64,000 nt of DNA from Clostridium psychrophilum (GTDB lineage Bacteria > Bacillota > Clostridia > Clostridiales > Clostridiaceae). The stretch is from positions 62,001-126,000 of the forward strand of contig NZ_JAHLEC010000002.1 of assembly GCF_018861705.1 (NCBI RefSeq). Direction: 5' to 3'. Of this stretch, positions 55,770 to 64,000 are shown piece by piece. How positions within the stretch are numbered: position 1 is the first letter of the stretch; each line of letters begins with the position of its first letter. The notes beneath the pieces were generated by a model that saw nothing but the letters and a program-made list of their open reading frames with translations, did no database searches and had not been told where the DNA came from. The translations under genes were made by a program, and so were the position numbers.

Positions 55770-57850
55770 TGCAAAACCCCTTAATTTCAATTATAGTACC
55801 AATATATAAAGTAGAAGCTTATATCAAAAACTGTCTTGACAGTATATTAAGCCAAACATATAAAAACCTTGAAGTTATCCTTGTGGATGATGGATCTCCT
55901 GATAATTGTGGAAATGTTTGCGAGGAATATTCAAGAAAAGATAAAAGGGTAAAAGTAATACATAAAAAAAATGGAGGATTAAGTTCTGCAAGAAATGCTG
56001 GACTGGATATCGCAATTGGTGAATATATAGGATTTATTGATTCGGATGATTGGATTGAAAATGATATGTATGAATCTTTATATAATGCCCTAATCAAATA
56101 TAATGCAGATATTTCAGTTTGCGGTAGATATATAGTTCAGGGAAGTAGAATAACAACAATTTCAGATAGTGAAAAGGCTTTGATATTTACAAGACGTGAA
56201 GCATTGTCAGAATTAGTTCTTGATGAGTATAGTGGCATGAAGAATTTTGCCTGGGACAAACTTTACAAAAAAGAATTATTTGAAGATATAAGGTATCCAG
56301 AAGGTAAATATTTTGAAGATATATTTACTACTTACAAATTATTTTCAAAATCAGAAAAAATTGTGGATATAAAAAGTCCTAAGTATTATTATTTGCTCAG
56401 AGGGGACAGTATATGTGGATCAAACACAGCTCGTAAAAGATATGATTATTATGATGCCAACATAAGGTGTTTAGAATATATAAAAAGCTTAGAACCATTA
56501 CTCTCGGACATGTGTGATAAGCAAATGTTTAACAGAATACATTTTTGTTTAAATGATATTTTGTCACTAGATTACAAAAAGAATGATTTTGTAATGGAAA
56601 TAAATGAAATTTTAACAAAACTAAATGGAAACTATTTTAGTATAAAAAATAGTAATCAAATGGGATTAAAACAAAAATTGTCTCTAATGCTTATATGTAA
56701 ATATCCTAATTTGTATACTATTATTTATCCTAGACATAAATTATTAAAGACAAAAATCACAAATTTACTAAAATCCATTATTCCGAAAAAAGTTATAAAT
56801 AAAATTGAATATCACAAACAATATGAAAATGGATATAAAGAGACAAAACACATGTACGAAACAAAGGATGATAAAAATTATATTTTCCTTGTAGGAACGC
56901 CAAACCATGGTAACCTAGGCGATCAAGCTATTGTTTATGCAGAAAACAAGATACTCGGGGATAATTTTAAAAATCATACAATTATAGAGATAAATACTGC
57001 AGATTTATTAAAAAACTTGAAAAGTTTAAAAGTGAATGCTAAAAAAGACGATATTTTTGTTTTACATGGTGGCGGAAACTTAGGAAACGAATATTTTTGG
57101 GAAGAAGAAGCAAGACGAAAGATTATATCTGAGTTTAAAGATAACAAGATTATCTTATTTCCACAATCAATTTATTTTAAAGACACTGAGAATGGGAAAA
57201 ATGAACTTGAAAAGACTAAAACAATCTACAATCAGCATAAAGACTTTACTATAATTGCGAGAGAAGAAACATCATATAGCATTATGAAAGAAGCTTTTCC
57301 AAATAATAATGTAATTATGACGCCAGATATTGTTATGTATTTAAATAAAACTAATCCAGTATATCATAGGTCGGGTGCTCTATTAAGCCTTAGAAAAGAT
57401 AGAGAAGGTGTATTAACACAGGAGCAGAAAGATGAGATTAAAAATGATGTCCAAAGTAATTTTGATAAGATAATTATTACCGATACAGTGGCCGAATGCA
57501 AGAATCAAGATAATCAGGTCTTAGAATATATGGTTAATAAAAATCAAAGAGAAAAGCAATTAAACAAAAAGTGGGATCAATTTAAGAAAGTTGAACTAGT
57601 GATTACTGATAGATTACATGGAATGGTGTTTTGTGCAATTACGTCTACACCCTGTATTGTTATCGCAAATTACAATCATAAAGTTAAAGACACTTACGCG
57701 TGGTTAAAAGATCTAAATTATATTAGATTTGTGGATGATATAGATGAAATTCCTAGTTTAATAAAAGAACTTAAAAATATTAAGGTTAAGGAATATGATA
57801 ATTCATTCGCTATGAAGAATTATGAAAAAATAATAGAGATAATGAAATAG
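55769..57850 (+). CDS. Fusion: GT2 glycosyltransferase plus polysaccharide pyruvyltransferase
   Basis: At 693 residues this is two enzymes in one chain. Residues 1-220 are a GT2 domain (ISIIVPIYKVEAYIKNCLDS; VDDGSPDN; IGFIDSDDWIE). From about residue 368 there is a pyruvyltransferase domain (FLVGTPNHGNLGDQAIVYAE; VLHGGGNLGNEYFW; ITDRLHGMVFC). The chain probably adds a sugar and then a pyruvate ketal from phosphoenolpyruvate. Frame and length show no break, so the fusion seems real. Confidence 0.85.
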   Translation: MQNPLISIIVPIYKVEAYIKNCLDSILSQTYKNLEVILVDDGSPDNCGNVCEEYSRKDKRVKVIHKKNGGLSSARNAGLDIAIGEYIGFIDSDDWIENDMYESLYNALIKYNADISVCGRYIVQGSRITTISDSEKALIFTRREALSELVLDEYSGMKNFAWDKLYKKELFEDIRYPEGKYFEDIFTTYKLFSKSEKIVDIKSPKYYYLLRGDSICGSNTARKRYDYYDANIRCLEYIKSLEPLLSDMCDKQMFNRIHFCLNDILSLDYKKNDFVMEINEILTKLNGNYFSIKNSNQMGLKQKLSLMLICKYPNLYTIIYPRHKLLKTKITNLLKSIIPKKVINKIEYHKQYENGYKETKHMYETKDDKNYIFLVGTPNHGNLGDQAIVYAENKILGDNFKNHTIIEINTADLLKNLKSLKVNAKKDDIFVLHGGGNLGNEYFWEEEARRKIISEFKDNKIILFPQSIYFKDTENGKNELEKTKTIYNQHKDFTIIAREETSYSIMKEAFPNNNVIMTPDIVMYLNKTNPVYHRSGALLSLRKDREGVLTQEQKDEIKNDVQSNFDKIIITDTVAECKNQDNQVLEYMVNKNQREKQLNKKWDQFKKVELVITDRLHGMVFCAITSTPCIVIANYNHKVKDTYAWLKDLNYIRFVDDIDEIPSLIKELKNIKVKEYDNSFAMKNYEKIIEIMK

Positions 57851-57865
57851 AGGTGAAGGTTAGAT

Positions 57866-59377
57866 TTGAAGAATGGTATGAGAAAAGCTATGGTCATAAT
57901 GTACATTACTATAATACTCGGTAATGTAATTTCATTGGTTTATACACCGTTTATGTTAACAAAACTAGGAAAATCTGAATATGGATTATTTTCTTTAGTA
58001 AACTCGATAGTTGCATATATTTATCTTCTAGATCTTGGATTTGGAAATGCAGTTATTAGATATAATTCTAAATATATGGTAGAAAAAAATGAGGATGGAA
58101 GAAAAAAAGTCAATGGAATGTTTTTATCATTGTATTTGATTTTATCTTTGATATCCATGGTAATAGGAACAATAATTTATTTTAATTTAGGAAGAGTTAT
58201 GAGTAAGAGCTTAAGCGTCCATGAAGTTATGTTAACAAAGTCAATGTTTATGGTAGCTATTGTTAATATCGCGCTATCGTTTCCTTTAAGTATATTTAAT
58301 TCAATAATAACAGCACATGAAAAGTTTGTGTATATAAAGTTACTTAATTTATTAAGAACAATTATGAATCCAGCTATTATGATAATGATATTGTTATTTG
58401 GTTATAGAGCATTTGGGATGGTTATAGGATCAACAGTTTTTAATTTATTGTTAGGACTTGTTAATGTTTTTTATTGTTTTAAGATACTAAAATTAAAAAT
58501 AAAGCTTGGAGCATTCGATAAGGTTTTATTTAAACAAATATTTAATTATTCATTTTTCGTTTTCTTAGGCGCAATAGCATATCAAATATATTGGAATACA
58601 GATCAATTTATAATCGCGATGTTTGTTGGTGCAGCACCTATTGCGATATATGCAGTAGCAACACAATTTAATACATATTTTATATCACTATCTAATGTGT
58701 TATCAAGTATGTTTTTGCCGAAATTAACAAAGATGGTGACAGTTGAGGCAAATAAAAAAGATTTAATGAAATTACTAATAAAGGTTGGCAGAATTCAATA
58801 TTACATATGTAGTTATATTTTTGTAGGTTTTGTCTTAGTGGGTAAACAGTTTATTGTGCATTGGGTTGGAAATGGGTATTCATATTGTTATCTCATCGCA
58901 ATAGTGCTTATGTTTCCGCAAATTTTTTCAATCATTCAATCATTATTTGCGACAATGCTTGAAGCAATGAATATGCATAGAGTGAAGGCATACATATACT
59001 TGTCTGTTGCGATCCTAAATGTAGTTTTATCAATATTACTTGTCAAAAAATATGGAGGAATGGGATGTGCAATTGGTACAGCAATAGGCATGGTTATAAA
59101 TGCAGTTGCAAATAATATATATTATAAATATGTTATAAAGCTAGATATAAAAGCCTTTTGGCTTCAAATGTTGAAATTAGTAATTCCAACGACCATTTCA
59201 TTTATAGCAGGATTTTTTGCTTTACGTTTATTTAGTTTGACATCATATGGATCAATATTGATGTTTGGCGGCCTATTTACAATAATATATTTTATCGTAT
59301 TTTGGGTATTGGCATTTAATAAGTATGAGAAAAATATTTTCACCACAGCGGTAAGATCAGTGAAGATTAGGCATTAG
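57866..59377 (+). CDS. Wzx-type flippase (polysaccharide transporter family)
   Basis: This 503-residue protein has about 14 hydrophobic helices. The N-terminus MYITIILGNVISLVYTPFML and the LGKSEYGLFSLVNSIVAYIY segment are typical of PST flippases. It should carry the second operon's lipid-linked unit across the membrane. Start TTG follows AGAGGTGAAGG. Confidence 0.9.
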   Translation: MKNGMRKAMVIMYITIILGNVISLVYTPFMLTKLGKSEYGLFSLVNSIVAYIYLLDLGFGNAVIRYNSKYMVEKNEDGRKKVNGMFLSLYLILSLISMVIGTIIYFNLGRVMSKSLSVHEVMLTKSMFMVAIVNIALSFPLSIFNSIITAHEKFVYIKLLNLLRTIMNPAIMIMILLFGYRAFGMVIGSTVFNLLLGLVNVFYCFKILKLKIKLGAFDKVLFKQIFNYSFFVFLGAIAYQIYWNTDQFIIAMFVGAAPIAIYAVATQFNTYFISLSNVLSSMFLPKLTKMVTVEANKKDLMKLLIKVGRIQYYICSYIFVGFVLVGKQFIVHWVGNGYSYCYLIAIVLMFPQIFSIIQSLFATMLEAMNMHRVKAYIYLSVAILNVVLSILLVKKYGGMGCAIGTAIGMVINAVANNIYYKYVIKLDIKAFWLQMLKLVIPTTISFIAGFFALRLFSLTSYGSILMFGGLFTIIYFIVFWVLAFNKYEKNIFTTAVRSVKIRH

Positions 59378-59474
59378 TGAAAATTAAGCAGTAATTTTTA
59401 AAAACGTGAAATTAACATATGATAAAGAATTATTGACTATAAAAAACTAATAAAATATTTAGCGAGGTGTTTTC

Positions 59475-60458
59475 GTGAAGATAAATAAGCAGCCATTAGT
59501 GTCTGTAATTATGAGTGTATATAATGAAAAAGAAAGTTGGCTAATAGAGTCAATAGATTCTATTCTAAAACAGAGTTATAGAAGTTTAGAATTTATCATT
59601 ATTTTAGATAATCCAGGAAATAAAAAATTAGATAATATAATAGAGAATTATTCCAGTAAAGATGCTAGAATACGATATTTTAAAAATGAGAAAAATATAG
59701 GCTTAGTTAAAAGTTTAAATAAAGCATTAAGTTATGTAGAAGGTGATTTTATAGCAAGGATGGACGCAGATGATATATCATTGCCAAGTAGAATTAAAAA
59801 ACAATTAAGCTATCTACAGAGTCATCCAGATATAGATTTTATGGGAGCAAGATGCATTAACATTGATGAAGAAGGTAACGAATTATACAAAGATGCAATA
59901 TTGCCAGAGGACATGAAATTGATTAAAAGTTGTCTTGTTAACGTAGATTTTTTTAATCATCCAACATGGTTTTTCAAAAAAGAGTGTACAGATAAGATTA
60001 AAGGATACAGAGAAATTACATGCGCAGAGGATTACGACTTTTTACTAAGACTTATAACTAGCGGATTTGAACTTGCCAACACTAATGAAATTTTAGTTAG
60101 ATACAGGATTAGAAAAAGTGGAATTTCTAAAAGTAATTCATTGCAACAGCTTTTATATTCTAAGCAAGTAGTTAAGATGTATAAAGACAGAGTGAAATAT
60201 GGACATGAAAATGAATCAGTAGAAGACTTAAAAAATATTAAAATTGATCCTAAGCAGGAAAGTAAATACAGTTTGGCATTAGAAGGACTTACTAAATCAA
60301 AGCTTTACAAGAAAAAAAATGAAGCTTATAGAATTTATTTAATTGTTAAAAGTTATATGCACTCCAAGTACTTACGAATTTTATTAAAAGACATCACTTT
60401 TCATAAAGTTAAGAAACTAATTCATAAAAAGACTTTTAATCAGGAGGCGTTTCATTGA
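59475..60458 (+). CDS. Glycosyltransferase family 2
   Basis: The 327-residue GT-A enzyme shows VSVIMSVYNEKESWLIESID and the metal-binding DADD in FIARMDADDIS. The C-terminal part is basic and may contact the membrane. Sugar donor unknown. It starts with GTG after GCGAGGTG and overlaps the next gene by 4 bases. Confidence 0.9.
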   Translation: MKINKQPLVSVIMSVYNEKESWLIESIDSILKQSYRSLEFIIILDNPGNKKLDNIIENYSSKDARIRYFKNEKNIGLVKSLNKALSYVEGDFIARMDADDISLPSRIKKQLSYLQSHPDIDFMGARCINIDEEGNELYKDAILPEDMKLIKSCLVNVDFFNHPTWFFKKECTDKIKGYREITCAEDYDFLLRLITSGFELANTNEILVRYRIRKSGISKSNSLQQLLYSKQVVKMYKDRVKYGHENESVEDLKNIKIDPKQESKYSLALEGLTKSKLYKKKNEAYRIYLIVKSYMHSKYLRILLKDITFHKVKKLIHKKTFNQEAFH

Positions 60459-61561
60459 ACAGAGTGGATGTCAGTATTATAATACCTGTTTATAATGTAC
60501 AGGAATATTTGAGAGAATGCTTAGACAGTGTTATTAAGCAAACTATAAATAATAAAGAGATTATTGTAATAAACGATGGATCAACAGATAAGTGTTATGA
60601 AATACTTAAAGAATATAAAAAGAAATTTCCTGAGATTATTATTATAAATCAAGAAAACAGAGGTATTAGTGAAACTCGAAATGTTGGACTTGAAGCAGCG
60701 AAAGGTGAATACATAGCATTTGTTGATTCGGATGATTTCATAAAACTTGATATGTTTGAAAAAATGTACAAAGCAGCTATTAGAGAAAAATCAGACATAG
60801 TTATTTGCAATTACATATTGTATAAGGAAATGCCCAGTATTCAAAACACTGATAAGCAAAATGATGCTAAAAAAGAGAATGGTGCGCAAGGAGCGGATAC
60901 GCAAGTAGCGGAAGAAACGAATAAAGAGGGATATGTATATAAAATTGAAGCTCTTAAGATGTTTTTATTAAATGATATTAAGGGCTATTTATGGAATAAG
61001 CTTCAGAAAAGGGAACTCTTTACTAAAAATAAAATTTCATTTCCTAACTTTGTTGTATGTGAAGATACTCCAGTATCATTTTTATTACTTGCAAATTCTA
61101 AAAAAATTTATTCGATGAAAGAGCCATTGTATTATTACAGGCAAAGAGAAAGTTCACTTACAACAACATTTTCAATAAAGGCAATGAAGGATTTGATGTC
61201 TGGTTGTTATATCATGAGAGATTATATAATGAAGGATCCAATCCTTACTAAAAAATTAATTGATTACTACAGGGTGTATCTTATTAAAACTTTGTGGGTA
61301 ATACATAATAAATATTGGATACAATATTTTGAAACAAAGGATAAAAGCAAATATATAGATTTTAAGAAGATAGTTGATAGTGAGATAAATTCTTTAAAAA
61401 TTTCTGAAATAATAGGTAATAGTAAGTTAACACTCAAAGATAAAGTTAATGCGCTATTTATAAAAACAAGGACTTATGCTCTTGTATTTTCTATTTTATA
61501 CAAGTTTAGAAAAGCAAACCCGTTTAGAAGTCTAAAACCGTTCAGGAAGATAAACCCGTAG
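60455..61561 (+). CDS. Glycosyltransferase family 2 with a low-complexity insert
   Basis: This 368-residue enzyme has VSIIIPVYNVQEYLRECLDS and the DSDD motif in YIAFVDSDDFIK. Residues ~127-155 form a hydrophilic insert (QNDAKKENGAQGADTQVAEE) encoded partly by a 15-bp tandem repeat with raised GC. The C-terminal residues PFRSLKPFRKINP come from repetitive DNA that continues past the stop. Start TTG follows CAGGAGGCG. Confidence 0.88.
   Translation: MNRVDVSIIIPVYNVQEYLRECLDSVIKQTINNKEIIVINDGSTDKCYEILKEYKKKFPEIIIINQENRGISETRNVGLEAAKGEYIAFVDSDDFIKLDMFEKMYKAAIREKSDIVICNYILYKEMPSIQNTDKQNDAKKENGAQGADTQVAEETNKEGYVYKIEALKMFLLNDIKGYLWNKLQKRELFTKNKISFPNFVVCEDTPVSFLLLANSKKIYSMKEPLYYYRQRESSLTTTFSIKAMKDLMSGCYIMRDYIMKDPILTKKLIDYYRVYLIKTLWVIHNKYWIQYFETKDKSKYIDFKKIVDSEINSLKISEIIGNSKLTLKDKVNALFIKTRTYALVFSILYKFRKANPFRSLKPFRKINP
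60884..60913. repeat. 15-bp imperfect tandem repeat within a GT2 gene
   Basis: GCGCAAGGAGCGGAT is followed directly by ACGCAAGTAGCGGAA. It is read in frame and locally GC-rich against the AT-rich gene. Confidence 0.75.
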
Positions 61562-61630
61562 TTAACTTTCCTAAACTCGGTTAGTTGATAAACCCGTAGT
61601 TTACTTTTCTAAACTCATTTAGTTAATAAA
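61549..61630. repeat. 38-bp tandem repeat over the end of a GT2 gene
   Basis: Two units start with GATAAACCCGTAGTT (61549 and 61587) and end with TTAGTT; a partial third begins at 61625. The stop codon of the preceding gene lies in the first unit. Confidence 0.85.
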
Positions 61631-61663
61631 CGTATGTTCAAGGTTTAACTTTAAAGGAGTGTG

Positions 61664-62722
61664 ATGATAGCTTTGGTAAAAAAATTGCCTCAGATAAGTA
61701 TTATAGTTCCAGTTTATAATGGAGCAAAATATATAAACCAGTGTATAGAGATGGTAATAAACCAAACATTTAAGGACTTTGAATTAATAATAGTGGATGA
61801 TGGATCTACTGATAATACCAAAAAAATGTGTAATGAATATGAAAAAAAGGATAAAAGAATAAAATTAATTACTAAAAAAAATGGAGGAACATGGGCCGCA
61901 AGGAATATAGGAATAGATGTTGCTTTGGGGAAATATATTATATTTTTCGACTGTGATGATTGGTATCAAGATAACTTACTTAAAGCAATGTATGAGTGTA
62001 TGGATAAAAACAAAGTTGATTTAGTTATATCCGGGCAGACAAATGTTTTTGTAGATAAAGATGGTGAGACTATAAGAAAAACAGTAGTAATACCTGAAGA
62101 AAATATCTACACAACTAACAATGAAATCTTGGACAATTACATTCTTTTAAGACAAGCAGAAATTGGAGATGTATTGTGGAACAAGATTTATAAAGCAGAA
62201 ATCATAAAAAAATACAAATTAAAATTCCAAAATTATAAACGTGGAGAAGATTTAATATTTAATGCTAATTATTATGAACACATAGACAAATGCATGGTAA
62301 TTGGCAAGTCTTTTTATAATTACAGAATTGAGAATTCTAATCCAGTATGGCAAAAGTATTCAGATAATTATTTGAATGTTGTAAAAGATGAAAATAAAGC
62401 AATTGTAGACAAACTTAAAAAGTGGGATAAATATGATAAGTTTGCTATAGAATACCAATCAACTCATTTTACTTATCGTATAATGGAATATTTTTATAGC
62501 GTAGTTTGTTCTAAAAATAAAATGAGTTATAAAGAAAAATCGAATAAAGTATTAAACTTAATAAATGAAAAAGAGGTTCAAAAGAATTTGAAAGATTCTA
62601 ATGTGATTGGGAAATACCCTAAGTTAATTATTAAGTTTATGAAATCGAAAAATATTGCATTAATATTGTTTTTAGTAAAAATGAAATTGATACAAAATAA
62701 TATAAAAGATTTTAGAATGTGA
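61664..62722 (+). CDS. Glycosyltransferase family 2
   Basis: The enzyme (352 residues) has ISIIVPVYNGAKYINQCIEM, VDDGSTDNT and a DCDD variant of the metal motif in IIFFDCDDWYQ. It is the third consecutive GT2, probably adding another sugar of the repeat unit. Start choice is uncertain: ATG 61664 sits 4 bases after AAGGAG, with TTG 61673 as an alternative. Confidence 0.87.
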   Translation: MIALVKKLPQISIIVPVYNGAKYINQCIEMVINQTFKDFELIIVDDGSTDNTKKMCNEYEKKDKRIKLITKKNGGTWAARNIGIDVALGKYIIFFDCDDWYQDNLLKAMYECMDKNKVDLVISGQTNVFVDKDGETIRKTVVIPEENIYTTNNEILDNYILLRQAEIGDVLWNKIYKAEIIKKYKLKFQNYKRGEDLIFNANYYEHIDKCMVIGKSFYNYRIENSNPVWQKYSDNYLNVVKDENKAIVDKLKKWDKYDKFAIEYQSTHFTYRIMEYFYSVVCSKNKMSYKEKSNKVLNLINEKEVQKNLKDSNVIGKYPKLIIKFMKSKNIALILFLVKMKLIQNNIKDFRM

Positions 62723-62771
62723 AAAAAATAAAATAATATTAGAATTAGAAAATTACCATGGAGGTATTTAA

Positions 62772-63440
62772 ATGAAAAGTGATACTACTGTAGACTATAA
62801 AGAGTTTATAAATGTTATAAAAAGAGGGAAATGGACTATATTATTTATAACGCTGCTTCTGACATTAATAGCAGCTTCAATAGGTTTTTATTCAATGAAA
62901 AACTCGAAAGCAACTTACCAAACAAAAATGAGCGTTATTATAGGTAACAAAGCAGATATAGTTGATGCGAAGTCATTAACTGGTACATTTGAGGCAATCG
63001 CAAACTCTTCCAAAATTGCTGAAAAAGCAAGTGCCGCATTAAATGGAGATGTTCCTGTTGAAGAGATGCAAAGTAGCTATGAGGTTACAGCATCAGCTGA
63101 TGCTCCGCTCTTAACAATTGTATCTAATGGAAAATCTCAAAAAGATTCTATGAAAACAGCTAATGCAGTTTATAGCTCATTTTCAAAAGAAGTAACGAGA
63201 ATATATCCTACAGAGCCTTTAAAAATCATGGAAAATTCATTTGTTGCTGGTAGTGGAAATAGTAAATTTAAATCTAGTTATGTTGTATTAGCATTTTTAC
63301 TTGGACTTTTCCTCTCAATATTTATTGTAACATTTAAGGGATATTTTGATGAAAAAATCAGAACTAAAGATGATGTAGAAAAATATTTAGAGCTTGATGT
63401 TATTGGAAAGTTATCTAGAAGAAAAAGGAGAGATATTTAA
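62772..63440 (+). CDS. Wzz/CapA-type chain-length determinant and kinase activator
   Basis: The 222-residue protein has two membrane helices (about residues 19-37 and 175-196) around an outside domain, and a cytoplasmic tail with a proline-poor, basic end. This is the layout of YveK/CapA proteins, which set polymer length and activate the separate tyrosine kinase. The next gene is that kinase, starting in the overlap TAATG. GGAGGTATT precedes the ATG. Confidence 0.9.
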   Translation: MKSDTTVDYKEFINVIKRGKWTILFITLLLTLIAASIGFYSMKNSKATYQTKMSVIIGNKADIVDAKSLTGTFEAIANSSKIAEKASAALNGDVPVEEMQSSYEVTASADAPLLTIVSNGKSQKDSMKTANAVYSSFSKEVTRIYPTEPLKIMENSFVAGSGNSKFKSSYVVLAFLLGLFLSIFIVTFKGYFDEKIRTKDDVEKYLELDVIGKLSRRKRRDI

Positions 63441-64000
63441 TGAAAAAAACAAAAAATGCAGAGTATCTTAATTTAGATAATATTAACGCTAAAGCATTTT
63501 ATGAATTAAAGGCAAATATACAGTTTTTATGTTCAGATATAAAAAGTAAAGTTATTATGATATCTAGTGCAGAAAAAAATGAAGGCAGGTCGACAACGGC
63601 AGCATATCTTTCTTTATCACTTGCTGAAAGTGGGAAGAAAACTGTTCTTGTGGATTGTGACCAAAAGAATCCTAATATCCATAACATGTTTAATTTATTA
63701 AATGGTAAGGGGCTTGTTGATTTTCTTGCAGGTGATATTAAATTTGAAACAGTAGTTAAAACTTCTAAGCAAAAGAATTTATCTATAGTAACCTCAGGTA
63801 TCAAGTCGTTAAACTATGCGGAGCTTCTTGCCTCGGAAAAGTTTAAAGAATTTATTGAAATGTTAAAAGAAGATTTTGATTACATAATTTTAGATACATC
63901 GCCATTAACTGATGGCGCTGATGCTAAGACAGTATCTAAAAATTCAGATGGGTGTGTACTTGTGGTTAAGTACGGTCAAACAGAAAGAAAAACTGCGATG
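63440..64000 (+). CDS. CpsD/CapB-type tyrosine kinase (BY-kinase), cut by window end
   Basis: The visible 187 residues carry the P-loop region SSAEKNEGRSTTAAYLSLSL, the Walker A' motif VLVDCDQKNPNIH and the Walker B-like YIILDTSPLTDGAD. BY-kinases autophosphorylate a C-terminal tyrosine cluster, not seen here because the gene runs off the end. The P-loop lysine usually found in GKST is arginine (Arg50); a lysine four residues earlier is kept. Function is probably control of polymer export with the Wzz-like partner. Confidence 0.88.
   Translation, partial: MKKTKNAEYLNLDNINAKAFYELKANIQFLCSDIKSKVIMISSAEKNEGRSTTAAYLSLSLAESGKKTVLVDCDQKNPNIHNMFNLLNGKGLVDFLAGDIKFETVVKTSKQKNLSIVTSGIKSLNYAELLASEKFKEFIEMLKEDFDYIILDTSPLTDGADAKTVSKNSDGCVLVVKYGQTERKTAM

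Overview
The window comes from a low-GC Gram-positive, most likely a Clostridium-type anaerobe. The evidence is the strong AT bias, AGGAGG-type ribosome binding sites, frequent TTG and GTG starts, T-tailed hairpin terminators and Firmicute gene families (SorC, GutM, TarI/TarJ, CapE/F/G). The species cannot be fixed from sequence alone. No rRNA, tRNA, CRISPR array or intact insertion sequence was found.

Layout. (1) 0-6 kb is a loose region: a GH25 lysozyme, a 1.7-kb gene-free stretch with two matching DnaA-box modules and a three-copy repeat, a nitrilase carrying an in-frame palindromic insert, a YihY-type membrane protein and a Fic protein. (2) 6.1-22.9 kb is a wall-polysaccharide operon: a membrane 4,6-dehydratase, an initiating phosphosugar transferase, the complete UDP-L-FucNAc set (CapE, CapF, CapG) with a WbuB-like transferase, a ribitol-phosphate module (TarI, TarJ and a TagB/TagF-like transferase), a Wzx flippase and two Wzy-type polymerases. 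(3) 22.9-45.6 kb is a carbohydrate island: an unknown minus-strand gene; a SAF-domain dehydrogenase, class II aldolase, TIM-family isomerase and YjbQ; a DeoR repressor; an atypical RpiB plus a G1P-dehydrogenase-like enzyme; SorC and GutM regulators; a glucitol-type PTS with its own HPr and enzyme I; a second copy of the RpiB/dehydrogenase pair; a HAD phosphatase, FSA-like and TalC-like aldolases, transketolase, a GpsA-like enzyme and a second HAD phosphatase. (4) 45.7-52.5 kb holds a GT2-GtrA protein, a GT-C-like protein, a near-identical second copy of one Wzy gene, a small PUA/EVE-like protein and an amino-acid permease. (5) 52.7-64 kb is a second polysaccharide operon: GalU, an initiating transferase, RmlA, a GT2-pyruvyltransferase fusion, a flippase, three GT2 enzymes, a Wzz-like protein and a BY-kinase cut by the window end.

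How the genes work together. The two polysaccharide operons start from closely similar extended -10 promoters and appear to build at least two polymers, one with FucNAc and ribitol phosphate and one probably pyruvylated. The island between them is the most novel part. A glucitol-family PTS would deliver a polyol phosphate, the G1P-dehydrogenase-like enzyme would oxidise it to a ketose phosphate, and the RpiB-like enzyme would isomerise that for transketolase and transaldolase. Both RpiB copies lack the histidine used for sugar ring opening, and a TIM-family isomerase is encoded nearby. This points to an acyclic tetrose phosphate, i.e. a PTS-based erythritol/threitol route, as the leading hypothesis; a pentitol is the main alternative. 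Two duplications stand out: the 2-kb RpiB/dehydrogenase pair, with a 447-bp identical tract, and the Wzy gene, whose copies bracket a 26-kb segment.
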